A DNA stretch of 13,174 bases from CAOJBM01 sp051872535 (lineage in GTDB: Bacteria; Bacillota_I; Bacilli_A; RF39; UBA660), in assembly GCA_051872535.1 (NCBI GenBank), contig JBJEDY010000026.1, forward strand, positions 1 through 13,174, in the 5' to 3' direction. A program made the translations under genes and the position numbers. Positions 1 to 7,640 of this stretch are shown here, piece after piece. The notes under the pieces are model-generated. The model saw nothing but the letters and a program-made list of their open reading frames with translations, was not told the origin of the DNA and searched no databases. Numbering within the stretch: position 1 is the first letter of the stretch; the number at the start of each line of letters is the position of its first letter.

Positions 1-76
1 CTGCTGTTACTGTTAGAGATGATATTAATAAAATAACTACTACTAATAAAATTATATTTTTTACTTTATTATGCAC
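1..76 (-). CDS. N-terminus of a secreted or membrane-anchored protein (cut by window edge)
   Basis: Reading leftwards from a GTG at 74-76, the frame stays open to the edge and gives MHNKVKNIILLVVVILLISS followed by LTVTA. This is a typical export signal or membrane anchor: a short lysine-bearing start, then about 14 strongly hydrophobic residues, then a small and polar stretch. A ribosome site (GAGGTG, seven bases before the GTG) supports the start. Only 25 residues are visible, so neither the mature protein nor its function can be told. The gene is divergent from the XRE regulator at 287. The signal-like composition and the ribosome site make it a real gene rather than chance, but with no visible C-terminal part the call stays general. 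Confidence 0.6.
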   Translation of the reverse strand, partial: MHNKVKNIILLVVVILLISSLTVTA

Positions 77-136
77 AATACCACACCTCTACTCCTATAT
101 AAATTAATATAGTTTTTTATTTTTTTGCTTTATAAT

Positions 137-167
137 TAAAGTGAATTCATATCATATTTTCACTTTA
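137..167. repeat. Inverted repeat between divergent genes, possible operator
   Basis: Perfect 9-base arms TAAAGTGAA (137-145) and TTCACTTTA (159-167) are separated by 13 bases. The repeat lies in the 210-base space between the divergent partial gene (start at 76) and the XRE gene (start at 287). No U-tract follows on either strand, so a terminator is unlikely. An operator for a dimeric repressor, perhaps the neighbouring XRE protein, is possible. In DNA this AT-rich a 9-base match could also be chance. Confidence 0.35.
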
Positions 168-203
168 TTATTATTCTCTTATATATTCTATTTATTACTT
201 TTT

Positions 204-232
204 ATTATACTCAAAAAATATGGGTACTGCAA
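204..232 (-). promoter_or_regulatory. Possible promoter for the leftward partial gene
   Basis: On the minus strand a perfect -10 box TATAAT (204-209) lies 17 bases from a weak -35 box TTGCAG (227-232). It would give a leader of about 120 bases that carries the 137-167 inverted repeat before the GTG at 76. The -35 box matches the consensus only in TTG, so this is tentative. Confidence 0.3.
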
Positions 233-286
233 GTATCTTATCTGGAGTTATGTTCTCTAATACAATTGTTATTAGGAGGATACTAT

Positions 287-514
287 ATGATAAAAATTAA
301 CTTAATCGAATTATTAAAAGAAAATAATCGTTCTAAATACTGGTTATGTCAAAAAATGAATATGACATCAAGAAATCTTAATCGTATTATACGAGGTGAA
401 ACAACATCTATATCATTTAAATATATTGAAGAAATCTGTACATTACTAAATTGTACACCTGGAGAATTAATAACAATTATTCCGGAAAAGAAAAAAGAGC
501 TTATTCACGAATGA
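287..514 (+). CDS. Small XRE/Cro-CI type helix-turn-helix regulator
   Basis: This 75-residue protein is almost entirely a Cro/CI-type DNA-binding domain. KSKYWL-like residues 16-21 and the segment MNMTSRNLNRIIRGETT (24-40) form the helix-turn-helix. The ending YIEEICTLLNCTPGELI is the usual last two helices of small Firmicute XRE regulators. There is no sensor or dimerisation domain beyond it. The ATG at 287 was chosen because AGGAGGA lies at 274-280, six bases before it; an in-frame TTG at 266 lies upstream of that ribosome site. It is transcribed alone, divergent from the exported-protein start at 76 and convergent with the GH31 gene. The short inverted repeat at 137-167 is a candidate target. 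The stop codon falls inside the shared terminator hairpin. The regulated genes cannot be told from sequence alone. Confidence 0.85.
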   Translation: MIKINLIELLKENNRSKYWLCQKMNMTSRNLNRIIRGETTSISFKYIEEICTLLNCTPGELITIIPEKKKELIHE

Positions 515-526
515 ATAAACTCTTTT
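493..526. terminator. Bidirectional terminator shared by the XRE and GH31 genes
   Basis: Arms 493-507 and 512-526 pair over 15 positions with one C/A mismatch and a CGAA tetraloop. On the plus strand the 3' arm ends CTCTTTT. On the minus strand the hairpin is followed by TTTTTTCTTTTCC, so it can stop both convergent genes. The stop codon of the XRE gene (512-514) lies in one arm, and the GH31 stop (525-527) overlaps the end of the same arm. Confidence 0.75.
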
Positions 527-2999
527 ATATTTGTGCAACATATTCTAATAACTTAATAAATGTATTAATAAATCTTGGATCTAGTCCTTCTTTTTTTAAT
601 TTTCTTATTTCAATACGTTTTTTATCAATACTAATATCACCAAATATGATTGATCCAATCTTTTCTTTTAATCCTGTTTCAATTTGTAAATCATTAATAA
701 TTGAATCAATATCTTCATTAATAAGTCTTACAGCATCTATTTCAATATCACGACCCTTACAATTTATAGTTAATTGAGAAGTAGTTGGTACATCATTTAC
801 TTCAACTATAAAGTCTGTATCGTCAGTATAACTATTTATGCCATCTATTTTATTTTGTCCTAAATAAACAATTACATCATCAGCTTGTCTAGTATTTCTA
901 AATCTAATACGATAATTACGTTTCTCTGGAATAATACCACTTTTACCTTCTACAGGTCGTATTATCAAAGTATAATTATTCGCTAAATAGTTATAATCAA
1001 TTCTTGTAACAATGTAATAACCTTCTTTATATAAAGTACTATTTCCATCATCTTCATATAAATTATATGTATTACTTTGACCAGGAAAAACATGTATTTC
1101 CATTGATTTAGGACTTGCTGTATCATTAATATTACTATCAAAATCTGCAAGAGGTATTATGGATCCACTCTTAGCAAAAACCGGATAATCTTCATCTTTA
1201 TAAAAAGCAACATATCTTTTATTACCAGGAAATTTCTTACCTGTCTTAAAATCATACCACATTCCATTTGGAATAAATATTTGTTCAATACTTCTATTAA
1301 TAATAGTATCTTTCTTTTTTGTAATTGGTGCAACCATTAATTCTGTACCAAAATAGTATTCGTTACGATATAAAGGTTCATCATAAATATCTGGATAATA
1401 ATAATATAAAGGTTTTACTATTGGCAATCCTGTCTTAGTATACTTATATCCTTCAGCATATAGATAAGGAATTAATCGATGTCTTAAACGACAATACTCT
1501 TTAACAATTCCTAAAGTCTTAATATCCCATCTCCAAGGTTCTCTTTTATAATATTTACCATACTTAGAAGAAAATCTAAAAATTGGACTATAAGTACCAA
1601 ACTCAACATAACGCATATAGAGTTCTGCATCTTCAACTCCATCTTTATATCCACCAATATCATGACTCCACCAAGAAAGTCCTAAATTACTAGAATTAGA
1701 TGTGAAATACGGAAGTTGTTTTAATGTATCCCAACTAACTAAAGTTTCTCCACTATAATGAACTGGATATCTATGGGGTGCTATACCACTAATTCTTGAT
1801 AATACCAATGGTCTTTGAGAAGGAAACTTCTTATAATCATTAAAATGGTAATAATTAAGTGCAGTTATAGTACTATTATCATCTTTATCATAATAATTTA
1901 ACCAAAAAAAGTCTATTCCTACACTATATAAAGGTGCAATCAATTTTTGGAAATAAATATTTAAAATTGTGGAATCAAAAACATTAAATGGTATTGTTTG
2001 TTTTTCTGATATATTCAATTCTTTACTTATCTCATCATATTTATATTCATGTGGATAAATTCCTTCTTTTGGATCAATTTCTAATCCAACTTTAATTCCT
2101 CTATCATGGGTATAGCTTGTAAGTTCATATGGATTAGGAAATAAATCAGGATTAAATGTATAACCAGTAACATATCTTTTTAGGTTATGCATATCTTTCA
2201 TATGCCAGTCATCTCCAAGCAGTAAAACACTTAGAGGAATACCATTACGATTAAATTGATAAGTCAAATTTTTAATATCATCCATACTATATATATCATT
2301 ACGATTCCACCATATTCCTAATGCATATCTTGGAATTAAAGGTGGTGTTCCTGTTAAACGAAAATAATCTTGTAAACATAAATCAAAATCATTACGATAC
2401 ATAAAAACATAAGTATCTAAATTATATCTATCTACTCTTTTTAATGATCCATCTTCCATTATGATTTTTGTTTCAGAGTCATCTAAAGAAACAAATCCAT
2501 CAGCACTATATAATCCTTTTGTACTTCCAAATATTTCTTTAGCTTTTTTCTTAACTTTATCTAAATCTAAGACTTCTCCTTCAGTACCAGTTTTCGTATG
2601 GTCAATATTAGCAACAATACTATTAAAGTTTCTTGCTTCTGGATGATTAAAATACCATACTTTATTTTCAGTATCAGTTAAGATAATTTTTAAATTAGCA
2701 TCAGGTGCATATCCAGGTCCAATAAATGATTTGCCTTTAGCATACTGAAGTTCAAAATATTTGGTAGAAATAACTAAATACTTATCATCTTCTTCTACTT
2801 TAAACTTAGGTACATCAAAATCTCTAAATATTGCTAGTTCTGTTGGTCGATCTTCAAAAATATTATTTTCACTATATTCAAGTCTTACTAAAATATCAGA
2901 TAATATTGTTATACGATATTTATCACCTTGAAATATCGCCGCATCTTTACTTTTAGCTTTGCTATAATCGACTTTAAAATGTCCTTCGATTTCTGCCAT
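525..2999 (-). CDS. Glycoside hydrolase family 31 protein with altered catalytic positions
   Basis: This 824-residue protein has GH31 architecture: an N-terminal beta-sandwich (about 1-190), a TIM barrel opening near GIWWNRNDIYSMDD (228-241), the signatures SGETLVSWDTLK (416-427) and WWSHDIGG (443-450), then proximal and distal beta domains (about 540-745) and a helical tail of about 70 residues. Family members cleave alpha-glucosidic or alpha-xylosidic bonds. The nucleophile Asp, expected in the FWWxDW-type motif, is Asn368 here (FFWLNYYD). The acid/base Asp expected in the SGDT motif is Glu418 (SGET). Activity is therefore doubtful, or the mechanism is altered. No signal peptide is seen, so it is probably cytoplasmic. 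The ATG at 2999 was preferred over a GTG at 3008 because AGAGGG sits eight bases before the ATG and overlaps the GTG. It is transcribed alone, divergent from the radical SAM gene. The substrate cannot be assigned. Confidence 0.9.
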   Translation of the reverse strand: MAEIEGHFKVDYSKAKSKDAAIFQGDKYRITILSDILVRLEYSENNIFEDRPTELAIFRDFDVPKFKVEEDDKYLVISTKYFELQYAKGKSFIGPGYAPDANLKIILTDTENKVWYFNHPEARNFNSIVANIDHTKTGTEGEVLDLDKVKKKAKEIFGSTKGLYSADGFVSLDDSETKIIMEDGSLKRVDRYNLDTYVFMYRNDFDLCLQDYFRLTGTPPLIPRYALGIWWNRNDIYSMDDIKNLTYQFNRNGIPLSVLLLGDDWHMKDMHNLKRYVTGYTFNPDLFPNPYELTSYTHDRGIKVGLEIDPKEGIYPHEYKYDEISKELNISEKQTIPFNVFDSTILNIYFQKLIAPLYSVGIDFFWLNYYDKDDNSTITALNYYHFNDYKKFPSQRPLVLSRISGIAPHRYPVHYSGETLVSWDTLKQLPYFTSNSSNLGLSWWSHDIGGYKDGVEDAELYMRYVEFGTYSPIFRFSSKYGKYYKREPWRWDIKTLGIVKEYCRLRHRLIPYLYAEGYKYTKTGLPIVKPLYYYYPDIYDEPLYRNEYYFGTELMVAPITKKKDTIINRSIEQIFIPNGMWYDFKTGKKFPGNKRYVAFYKDEDYPVFAKSGSIIPLADFDSNINDTASPKSMEIHVFPGQSNTYNLYEDDGNSTLYKEGYYIVTRIDYNYLANNYTLIIRPVEGKSGIIPEKRNYRIRFRNTRQADDVIVYLGQNKIDGINSYTDDTDFIVEVNDVPTTSQLTINCKGRDIEIDAVRLINEDIDSIINDLQIETGLKEKIGSIIFGDISIDKKRIEIRKLKKEGLDPRFINTFIKLLEYVAQI

Positions 3000-3028
3000 G
3001 TTATACACCCTCTTTATATTATATATTT

Positions 3029-3057
3029 ATCATAACACAAACTTCGTTTTTAAAAAA
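3029..3057 (-). promoter_or_regulatory. Probable GH31 promoter (extended -10)
   Basis: On the minus strand TATGAT (3029-3034) is preceded by TGT, which makes an extended -10 box, and a T-rich -35 region lies at 3052-3057. It sits back to back with the promoter of the radical SAM gene, and the two -35 regions overlap. Confidence 0.45.
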
Positions 3058-3078
3058 GATATTAAGTAGTGATATAAT
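3050..3078 (+). promoter_or_regulatory. Promoter of the radical SAM gene
   Basis: A perfect TATAAT (3073-3078) lies 17 bases after TTAAAA (3050-3055), with the ATG at 3095. The ribosome site AGGTGA (3085-3090) is very close to the predicted transcript start, so the leader would be only about ten bases. Confidence 0.55.
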
Positions 3079-3094
3079 ACATCTAGGTGATTCT

Positions 3095-4015
3095 ATGTTT
3101 AAATATAGTCTAGATAATAAAAGATATCATACTCTTAATTATCACTTAAAGAAAAAGTATGGTAAAAAAACTTTTAAAGTATCTTTAAACGCTAACTTTT
3201 CTTGTCCAAATAAAGTAAATGGTAATGGTTGCATTTTTTGTACTAAGTTAGGTAGTGGAGATTTTGCTGGTAATAAAGATAAAGATTTAATTACCCAATT
3301 TAATGAAGTGAAAACAATTATGGAACATAAATGGCCCGATTCTTATTACATTGGTTATTTTCAAGCAAATACAAATACTTATGCACCATTAAATATTTTA
3401 AAAGAAAAGTACGAAACTATTCTTAATATTCCTAATGTAATTGGTTTAGATATTGCTACCCGTAGTGATGCAATAACAGATGAAACTTTAGATTACTTAA
3501 ATGAACTCAATAAAAGAACTAATTTAACTATTGAATTAGGACTTCAATCAATGCATGAAAATACTCTAAAATTAATTAATCGTGGTCATAATTTAAAGAA
3601 TTTTGAAAACATGGTTAAAGAACTTCAAAAAAGAAATATTGAGGTTGTTGTTCATATTATTAATGGTTTACCAGGTGAAACTAAAAATGATATGATTGCA
3701 ACTGCTAAATATTTAAATAGGCTTCATATTGATGGAATTAAAATCCATATGTTATATATTGTTGAAAATACAGAACTATATGATATGTATAATGCAAAAC
3801 CATTTCATCTTTTGACAAAAGAAGAATATATTGATATTGTTATTAATCAATTAGAAGTTTTAGATGAAAAAATCGTTATTCACAGGATAACAGGAGATCC
3901 CAAAAAAGAAGATTTATTAGAACCAAAATGGTTATTAAAGAAGTTTTGTGTCTTAAATGATATTGATAAAGAAATGGTAAAAAGAAATACTTATCAAGGT
4001 ATTAAAGCAGAATAA
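3095..4015 (+). CDS. ytqA: TIGR01212/YtqA-YhcC family radical SAM protein
   Basis: The 306-residue protein carries the family's distinctive radical SAM cysteines, Cys37, Cys46 and Cys49 (CPNKVNGNGCIFC), which should hold a [4Fe-4S] cluster. Two further family blocks are IELGLQSMHENTLKLINRGH (147-166) and GLPGET (191-196). Length is normal for YtqA/YhcC proteins. From memory of the literature, B. subtilis YtqA takes part with YtqB in making the mnm5(s2)U wobble modification of tRNA and has been called MnmL; that assignment is by family, not from this sequence. The usual YtqB methyltransferase partner is not next to it. The gene has its own promoter and terminator and is divergent from GH31. 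All residues expected for cluster binding are present, so it is probably functional. Confidence 0.9.
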   Translation: MFKYSLDNKRYHTLNYHLKKKYGKKTFKVSLNANFSCPNKVNGNGCIFCTKLGSGDFAGNKDKDLITQFNEVKTIMEHKWPDSYYIGYFQANTNTYAPLNILKEKYETILNIPNVIGLDIATRSDAITDETLDYLNELNKRTNLTIELGLQSMHENTLKLINRGHNLKNFENMVKELQKRNIEVVVHIINGLPGETKNDMIATAKYLNRLHIDGIKIHMLYIVENTELYDMYNAKPFHLLTKEEYIDIVINQLEVLDEKIVIHRITGDPKKEDLLEPKWLLKKFCVLNDIDKEMVKRNTYQGIKAE

Positions 4016-4037
4016 AACGACCTTAATGGTCGTTTTA
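4013..4037. terminator. Terminator between radical SAM and murD2 genes
   Basis: A perfect 10-base stem TAAAACGACC / GGTCGTTTTA (4013-4022 and 4028-4037) with a 5-base loop lies directly after the radical SAM stop. Its position between convergent genes means it may also end the murL-murD2 transcript. Confidence 0.8.
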
Positions 4038-4064
4038 AAATGTTTTCTTCTTCAATTAATAGTA

Positions 4065-5411
4065 TTACTTAGTATTTTTCCTAACCAATTCTTTAAATTT
4101 ATCCCCTTTTTCCATAAAGTTTTTATAATACTCGTAACTTGATGCAGCTGGACTTAATAAACAAATGGAACCTTTAGCAGTAACTTTCTTTGCGTTTGTA
4201 ACTGCTTCTTCTAAAGTTTCTGCAAAAATGATATTCTTATCTGACTTTGCTTCAACTTCTTTACCTATTTTATAACCAGTAGTCGGCATACAAATTAAGT
4301 TACTAACATTAGAATTAATTAAATATTGAATAAACACTTGATAATCTATTCCTCTATCCATTCCACCAAATATTAAAGTATCGACATTTTCTAAAGAATT
4401 CATTCCACTAATAGTAGCTTCGGGAATAGTTGCAATTGTATCACAGTAATAAGTAATATCATCATATTCACCAACTAATTCTAAACGATTAGGAAGTCCT
4501 TTAAAAGAATCTATTTCTTTTTTAGCTTTACTTAAATCTAAATTAAATAACTTACTAACTAATAATACAACCATTATATTTTCAAGATTATGTTTACCTA
4601 GTAAATTTCTTTTTGCATCATCTACATATAATACTTCATTTTGATATATAACTTTATTATCTTCTAAATAAACTGCATTAAGACTTTTATCTAATTGAAC
4701 TTTAAATATAGTTTGTTTATAATTCTTTTTATTCATAGTATCTTCTAAATATTTATTATCAGAACAATAGATTGCTATATCATTAGAATTTTGATAATCA
4801 AACATATGCATTTTACATTCATGATAATGTTCTAAAGTACCTGCATGATCTAAATGATCTTCATAAAGATTTAAAACAATTCCAATATGTGGACTAACAT
4901 TAATAAATTCTAATTGATGAGATGACATTTCTAAAACTACTATTGTTTCATCATTAATTTCATCTAAAATATCAAAAACAGGTATGCCAATATTCCCAGC
5001 TATATAAACATTATCTAATTGACTTTTTAAAACATTATAAATAAGGGTTGTTGTTGTACTTTTTCCTTTTGTACCAGTAATTCCGATAACATTTTTAGCA
5101 TTAAACATTAAGAATAATTCTAGTTGAGAATATAGTTTATCTTGAATATTTTCAATATTAACATCTTTTAAGGAAACACCTGGAGTTTTAATGATAATAT
5201 CAAATTCATCTAAATGTTCTAAATAATCATCTCCACTTATTATTCTTATATTTTCATCATTTATTAAGGGTACATCTAACTTATCAATAATTGTTAATTC
5301 TATTTGTTTATTATGTTTTCTAATAAAATTATATGTTGATTTTCCTTCTAATCCAAAACCTAGAATAGCAATTTTATTATTTTCTAAAAATTTAATTATT
5401 TTTGACTGCAT
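4065..5411 (-). CDS. murD2: MurD-family Mur ligase, probably MurD2 (UDP-MurNAc-L-Ala--L-glutamate ligase)
   Basis: This 448-residue Mur ligase has the ATP loop GITGTKGKST (110-119), EMSSHQ (161-166), EDHLDHAGT (184-192) with the carbamylated-lysine equivalent Lys200, the GLPNRLE turn (305-311), GGMDRGID (349-356) and a C-terminal LSPAASSYEYYKNF block (419-432). It is cytoplasmic and adds the second residue of the peptidoglycan stem peptide. Two blocks depart from ordinary MurD. The usual DSKAT is DTIAT (324-328), so the lysine is replaced by Ile326, and the usual SPACAS is SPAASS. From memory, such changes occur in MurD2 enzymes that use L-Glu. The adjacent upstream murL gene, which it overlaps by 16 bases, strongly supports this. 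The ATG at 5411 lies inside the end of murL, which suggests translational coupling. Ordinary MurD is the alternative if the neighbour is ignored. Confidence 0.85.
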   Translation of the reverse strand: MQSKIIKFLENNKIAILGFGLEGKSTYNFIRKHNKQIELTIIDKLDVPLINDENIRIISGDDYLEHLDEFDIIIKTPGVSLKDVNIENIQDKLYSQLELFLMFNAKNVIGITGTKGKSTTTTLIYNVLKSQLDNVYIAGNIGIPVFDILDEINDETIVVLEMSSHQLEFINVSPHIGIVLNLYEDHLDHAGTLEHYHECKMHMFDYQNSNDIAIYCSDNKYLEDTMNKKNYKQTIFKVQLDKSLNAVYLEDNKVIYQNEVLYVDDAKRNLLGKHNLENIMVVLLVSKLFNLDLSKAKKEIDSFKGLPNRLELVGEYDDITYYCDTIATIPEATISGMNSLENVDTLIFGGMDRGIDYQVFIQYLINSNVSNLICMPTTGYKIGKEVEAKSDKNIIFAETLEEAVTNAKKVTAKGSICLLSPAASSYEYYKNFMEKGDKFKELVRKNTK

Positions 5412-6757
5412 ATATTATTCAACTCTCTTTTAAGTAATTCTTCATAATCTTTTGGTAAATAATGAACAGTATTAAAACCAGTTATACATTCATCATTTGT
5501 CACCAATTCATAATGATCTTTATAATATTGTAACAAGTAAGGTAATTCATCATGTTTACTTATTGATTTACTAACTGCATATCTGACTTCATTTATTGTT
5601 CCAACACAATCAAATGGTTTAGTTTCTGCATAACCCAAAAGTTCTAAAAATACTGGTAATAATTCCTTATTAGCATACATATTGCTACCAAATATTCTTA
5701 CTAATTCCTTTTCATCAAGAAAAGCACTTAATATTATATAAACAAATAAACATTTTGAACAATTACAGCACCATTTCCAAGGTACTTTTTTACTACCAAC
5801 ATTACAACTTTTAAATACTTCATGATATTTTGGATATTTTGAAAACATCATTGCAATTTGTATTTCTGATAAAGGTCTTAATAAACTAAAATATGTTAAA
5901 TCAATCTTAAAATATTTCTTTGTATATATATTAAAGTCATTTTCAAATTCATAAGTTTTTGAATATTGATGATTAATATTAGTTCCTAACACAGTAGCTT
6001 CATTTGCACTATTTTCATTTGATAAGATAATATATCTTCGCTTATAAAGATAAGCAGTTATAAAAGAAGTAAAAGCCACCATTGCACTAAATGGAGTATG
6101 ACCATTTAAGAAACCTTGTTTATTTAATTCAATCATTTTTTGATCAAGTATTCTTTTTACTCCAATTATTTTATCTTGTGAATAACCTGCAACTTGTGCA
6201 CAAGACATCATAACTTCTTTTGGATTAATTATAAAACATAAATTATCTTTTTGATAATCGCGGAGTAATTCTAAACTAACACAGGAATCTTTTCCACCAC
6301 CAATAGGTATTAAGTTTCCTACACCTTGATAATTAATTGTAAATTCTTTTTCTTCCTCTTTAGTAGTTATTATATTAAATAATTCTTCTTCCCCGACTTT
6401 AATTTCATTTAAATATAAAAATTCCCCTAATCCACTATAATATAATTTCTTATAAAAACTTATTTGATCTTCATTTAAATAACCACATTCAACTATAATA
6501 TTAGGACTACAAGTAAGTTTAACATAACTAATTACTTCAACCATACCTAAATTAAAGATAATTTTTTTTAATAAAATATCATTATCATCAACTTGAATAT
6601 TGTTTAAAGGAATAATAGTTTGGGGATGAAAACTACTTAATCCTTCAATCTCAAAATCAAAAGTAATCGTTAAATTATCTTTATTATTTTTTACATCAAA
6701 TCCATGATAATAAAAATTAGGATATTTACTTCTATATTCTAAAAATTTTTCATTCAT
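5396..6757 (-). CDS. murL: MurL: UDP-MurNAc-L-alanyl-L-glutamate epimerase
   Basis: This 453-residue protein matches MurL as I know it. A PP-loop-like IGGGKDS motif (152-158) fits an enzyme that spends ATP to AMP. The signature block SNENSANEATV (247-257) is followed by NHQYSKTYEFENDF (262-275) and SLLRPLSEIQIA (291-302). A cysteine-rich patch, WCCNCSKC (329-336), follows. MurL inverts the freshly added L-Glu of UDP-MurNAc-L-Ala-L-Glu to D-Glu, the route described in Xanthomonas that replaces glutamate racemase plus standard MurD. The ATG at 6757 has AAGGTGA six bases upstream. It is first in a two-gene operon with the MurD-like ligase, and the overlap and order fit a coupled ligate-then-epimerise pathway. 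No other family with both the GGKDS motif and the NHQYSK block came to mind. Confidence 0.88.
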   Translation of the reverse strand: MNEKFLEYRSKYPNFYYHGFDVKNNKDNLTITFDFEIEGLSSFHPQTIIPLNNIQVDDNDILLKKIIFNLGMVEVISYVKLTCSPNIIVECGYLNEDQISFYKKLYYSGLGEFLYLNEIKVGEEELFNIITTKEEEKEFTINYQGVGNLIPIGGGKDSCVSLELLRDYQKDNLCFIINPKEVMMSCAQVAGYSQDKIIGVKRILDQKMIELNKQGFLNGHTPFSAMVAFTSFITAYLYKRRYIILSNENSANEATVLGTNINHQYSKTYEFENDFNIYTKKYFKIDLTYFSLLRPLSEIQIAMMFSKYPKYHEVFKSCNVGSKKVPWKWCCNCSKCLFVYIILSAFLDEKELVRIFGSNMYANKELLPVFLELLGYAETKPFDCVGTINEVRYAVSKSISKHDELPYLLQYYKDHYELVTNDECITGFNTVHYLPKDYEELLKRELNNICSQK

Positions 6758-6843
6758 AATTAATCACCTTAATTAATCTCTAATATAATTATATATTACA
6801 TTTCTAATAATTACCACATTAAAAATATTATATTATTTTATCA

Positions 6844-6872
6844 TTGTTTTAAACAAAAATATAGTATATAAT
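6844..6872 (+). promoter_or_regulatory. Promoter of the kinase-like gene
   Basis: TTGTTT (6844-6849), a 17-base spacer and a perfect TATAAT (6867-6872) lie before the ribosome site GGAGTG (6883-6888) and the ATG at 6896. The rest of this 138-base divergent space is almost pure A/T. A TATAAT on the minus strand at 6788-6793 could serve murL, but no good -35 box accompanies it. Confidence 0.55.
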
Positions 6873-6895
6873 AATTCCTTGTGGAGTGAGAATAT

Positions 6896-7594
6896 ATGGA
6901 AAAAATCAGCGAAAAAGACATAATGTATAAAAAACGTATGATTTCCGGATCTGAAGCAAGTACTTTTAAAACTGATTTAGGAGTTTATAAAAAATTTAAT
7001 AATAGTGTTTCAGAGGAAATGCGTCTAATAAAGATTCAACAATTATATTATTTAAATACATTAAATCTAATTAAAGATTATTTTGCAGAATTAAAATATA
7101 TAGTAGAAGATGAAAAAATATTAGGATATATTATGGAGCCAATATTAGGTTTTGGTTTAGATTCACGAAATTATGATTTTGAATCTAAAGTATATTTATT
7201 AAATGTTATTGCTAACAAACTAGTTACATTAAGAGAAAGTGATATATTAATTTTTGATATTCGTAATCCCAATATTATAATTGAAAAAATAGAACAACAT
7301 AATAGTTTTATCTATAATCCTCGTTTTCTTGATGCTGATAGTGTTACTATTAAAGGCTTTCCCGAAAATAAAATACCTGTATCATTAAACAAGTACTTAA
7401 AACATGGTGGAAAGAAAGATGAAAATGCTGAGACATTTATGTTTAATTTGTTTTCAGCAGGAGTGTTAAATGCTCATAAAACAGAATATGATAAAACTGG
7501 TAGACGAATTATTAAACAATTAACATTGAACAAAGTTGATTGTGATGCAGATAACGAATTATTAATAAATCACATTATAAATCATCAAAAATAA
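6896..7594 (+). CDS. Very small protein-kinase-like protein
   Basis: The 232-residue product looks like a reduced eukaryotic-type kinase fold. GSEASTFKT (18-26) could be the glycine-rich strand and GVYKKF (29-34) the beta-3 lysine (Lys32 or Lys33). ILGYIMEPI (75-83) fits the hinge. DIRNPNIII (121-129) copies the spacing of the catalytic loop D-x-K-P-x-N, with Asp121 and Asn126. FLDADS (144-149) takes the place of DFG, with Asp146 or Asp148 binding metal. The C-lobe after this is only about 80 residues, far less than in a normal kinase, and there is no membrane segment. It is transcribed alone with its own promoter and a strong terminator. It could be an active small kinase, a small-molecule kinase or a pseudokinase; no substrate can be named. 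The fold call rests on these short motifs only. Confidence 0.6.
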   Translation: MEKISEKDIMYKKRMISGSEASTFKTDLGVYKKFNNSVSEEMRLIKIQQLYYLNTLNLIKDYFAELKYIVEDEKILGYIMEPILGFGLDSRNYDFESKVYLLNVIANKLVTLRESDILIFDIRNPNIIIEKIEQHNSFIYNPRFLDADSVTIKGFPENKIPVSLNKYLKHGGKKDENAETFMFNLFSAGVLNAHKTEYDKTGRRIIKQLTLNKVDCDADNELLINHIINHQK

Positions 7595-7626
7595 TAAAAA
7601 CTTATCATCATGATAAGTTTTTATTA
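7592..7626. terminator. Strong bidirectional terminator
   Basis: A perfect 16-base stem (7592-7607 with 7611-7626) closes a 3-base TCA loop. It has A-runs on the left and T-runs on the right, so it works in both directions for the convergent kinase-like and AI-2E permease genes. It overlaps the kinase-like gene's stop codon. Confidence 0.85.
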
Positions 7627-7640
7627 ATATTATAATATTT

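Noticed and set aside
451..777. Open frame of 108 codons on the plus strand opposite the 3' end of the GH31 gene
   Set aside because: No ribosome site, it overlaps the XRE gene's end and the terminator, and the GH31 reading on the other strand explains the openness.
2461..2646. Open frame of 61 codons on the plus strand inside the GH31 gene
   Set aside because: Antisense to conserved GH31 coding sequence, with no ribosome site.
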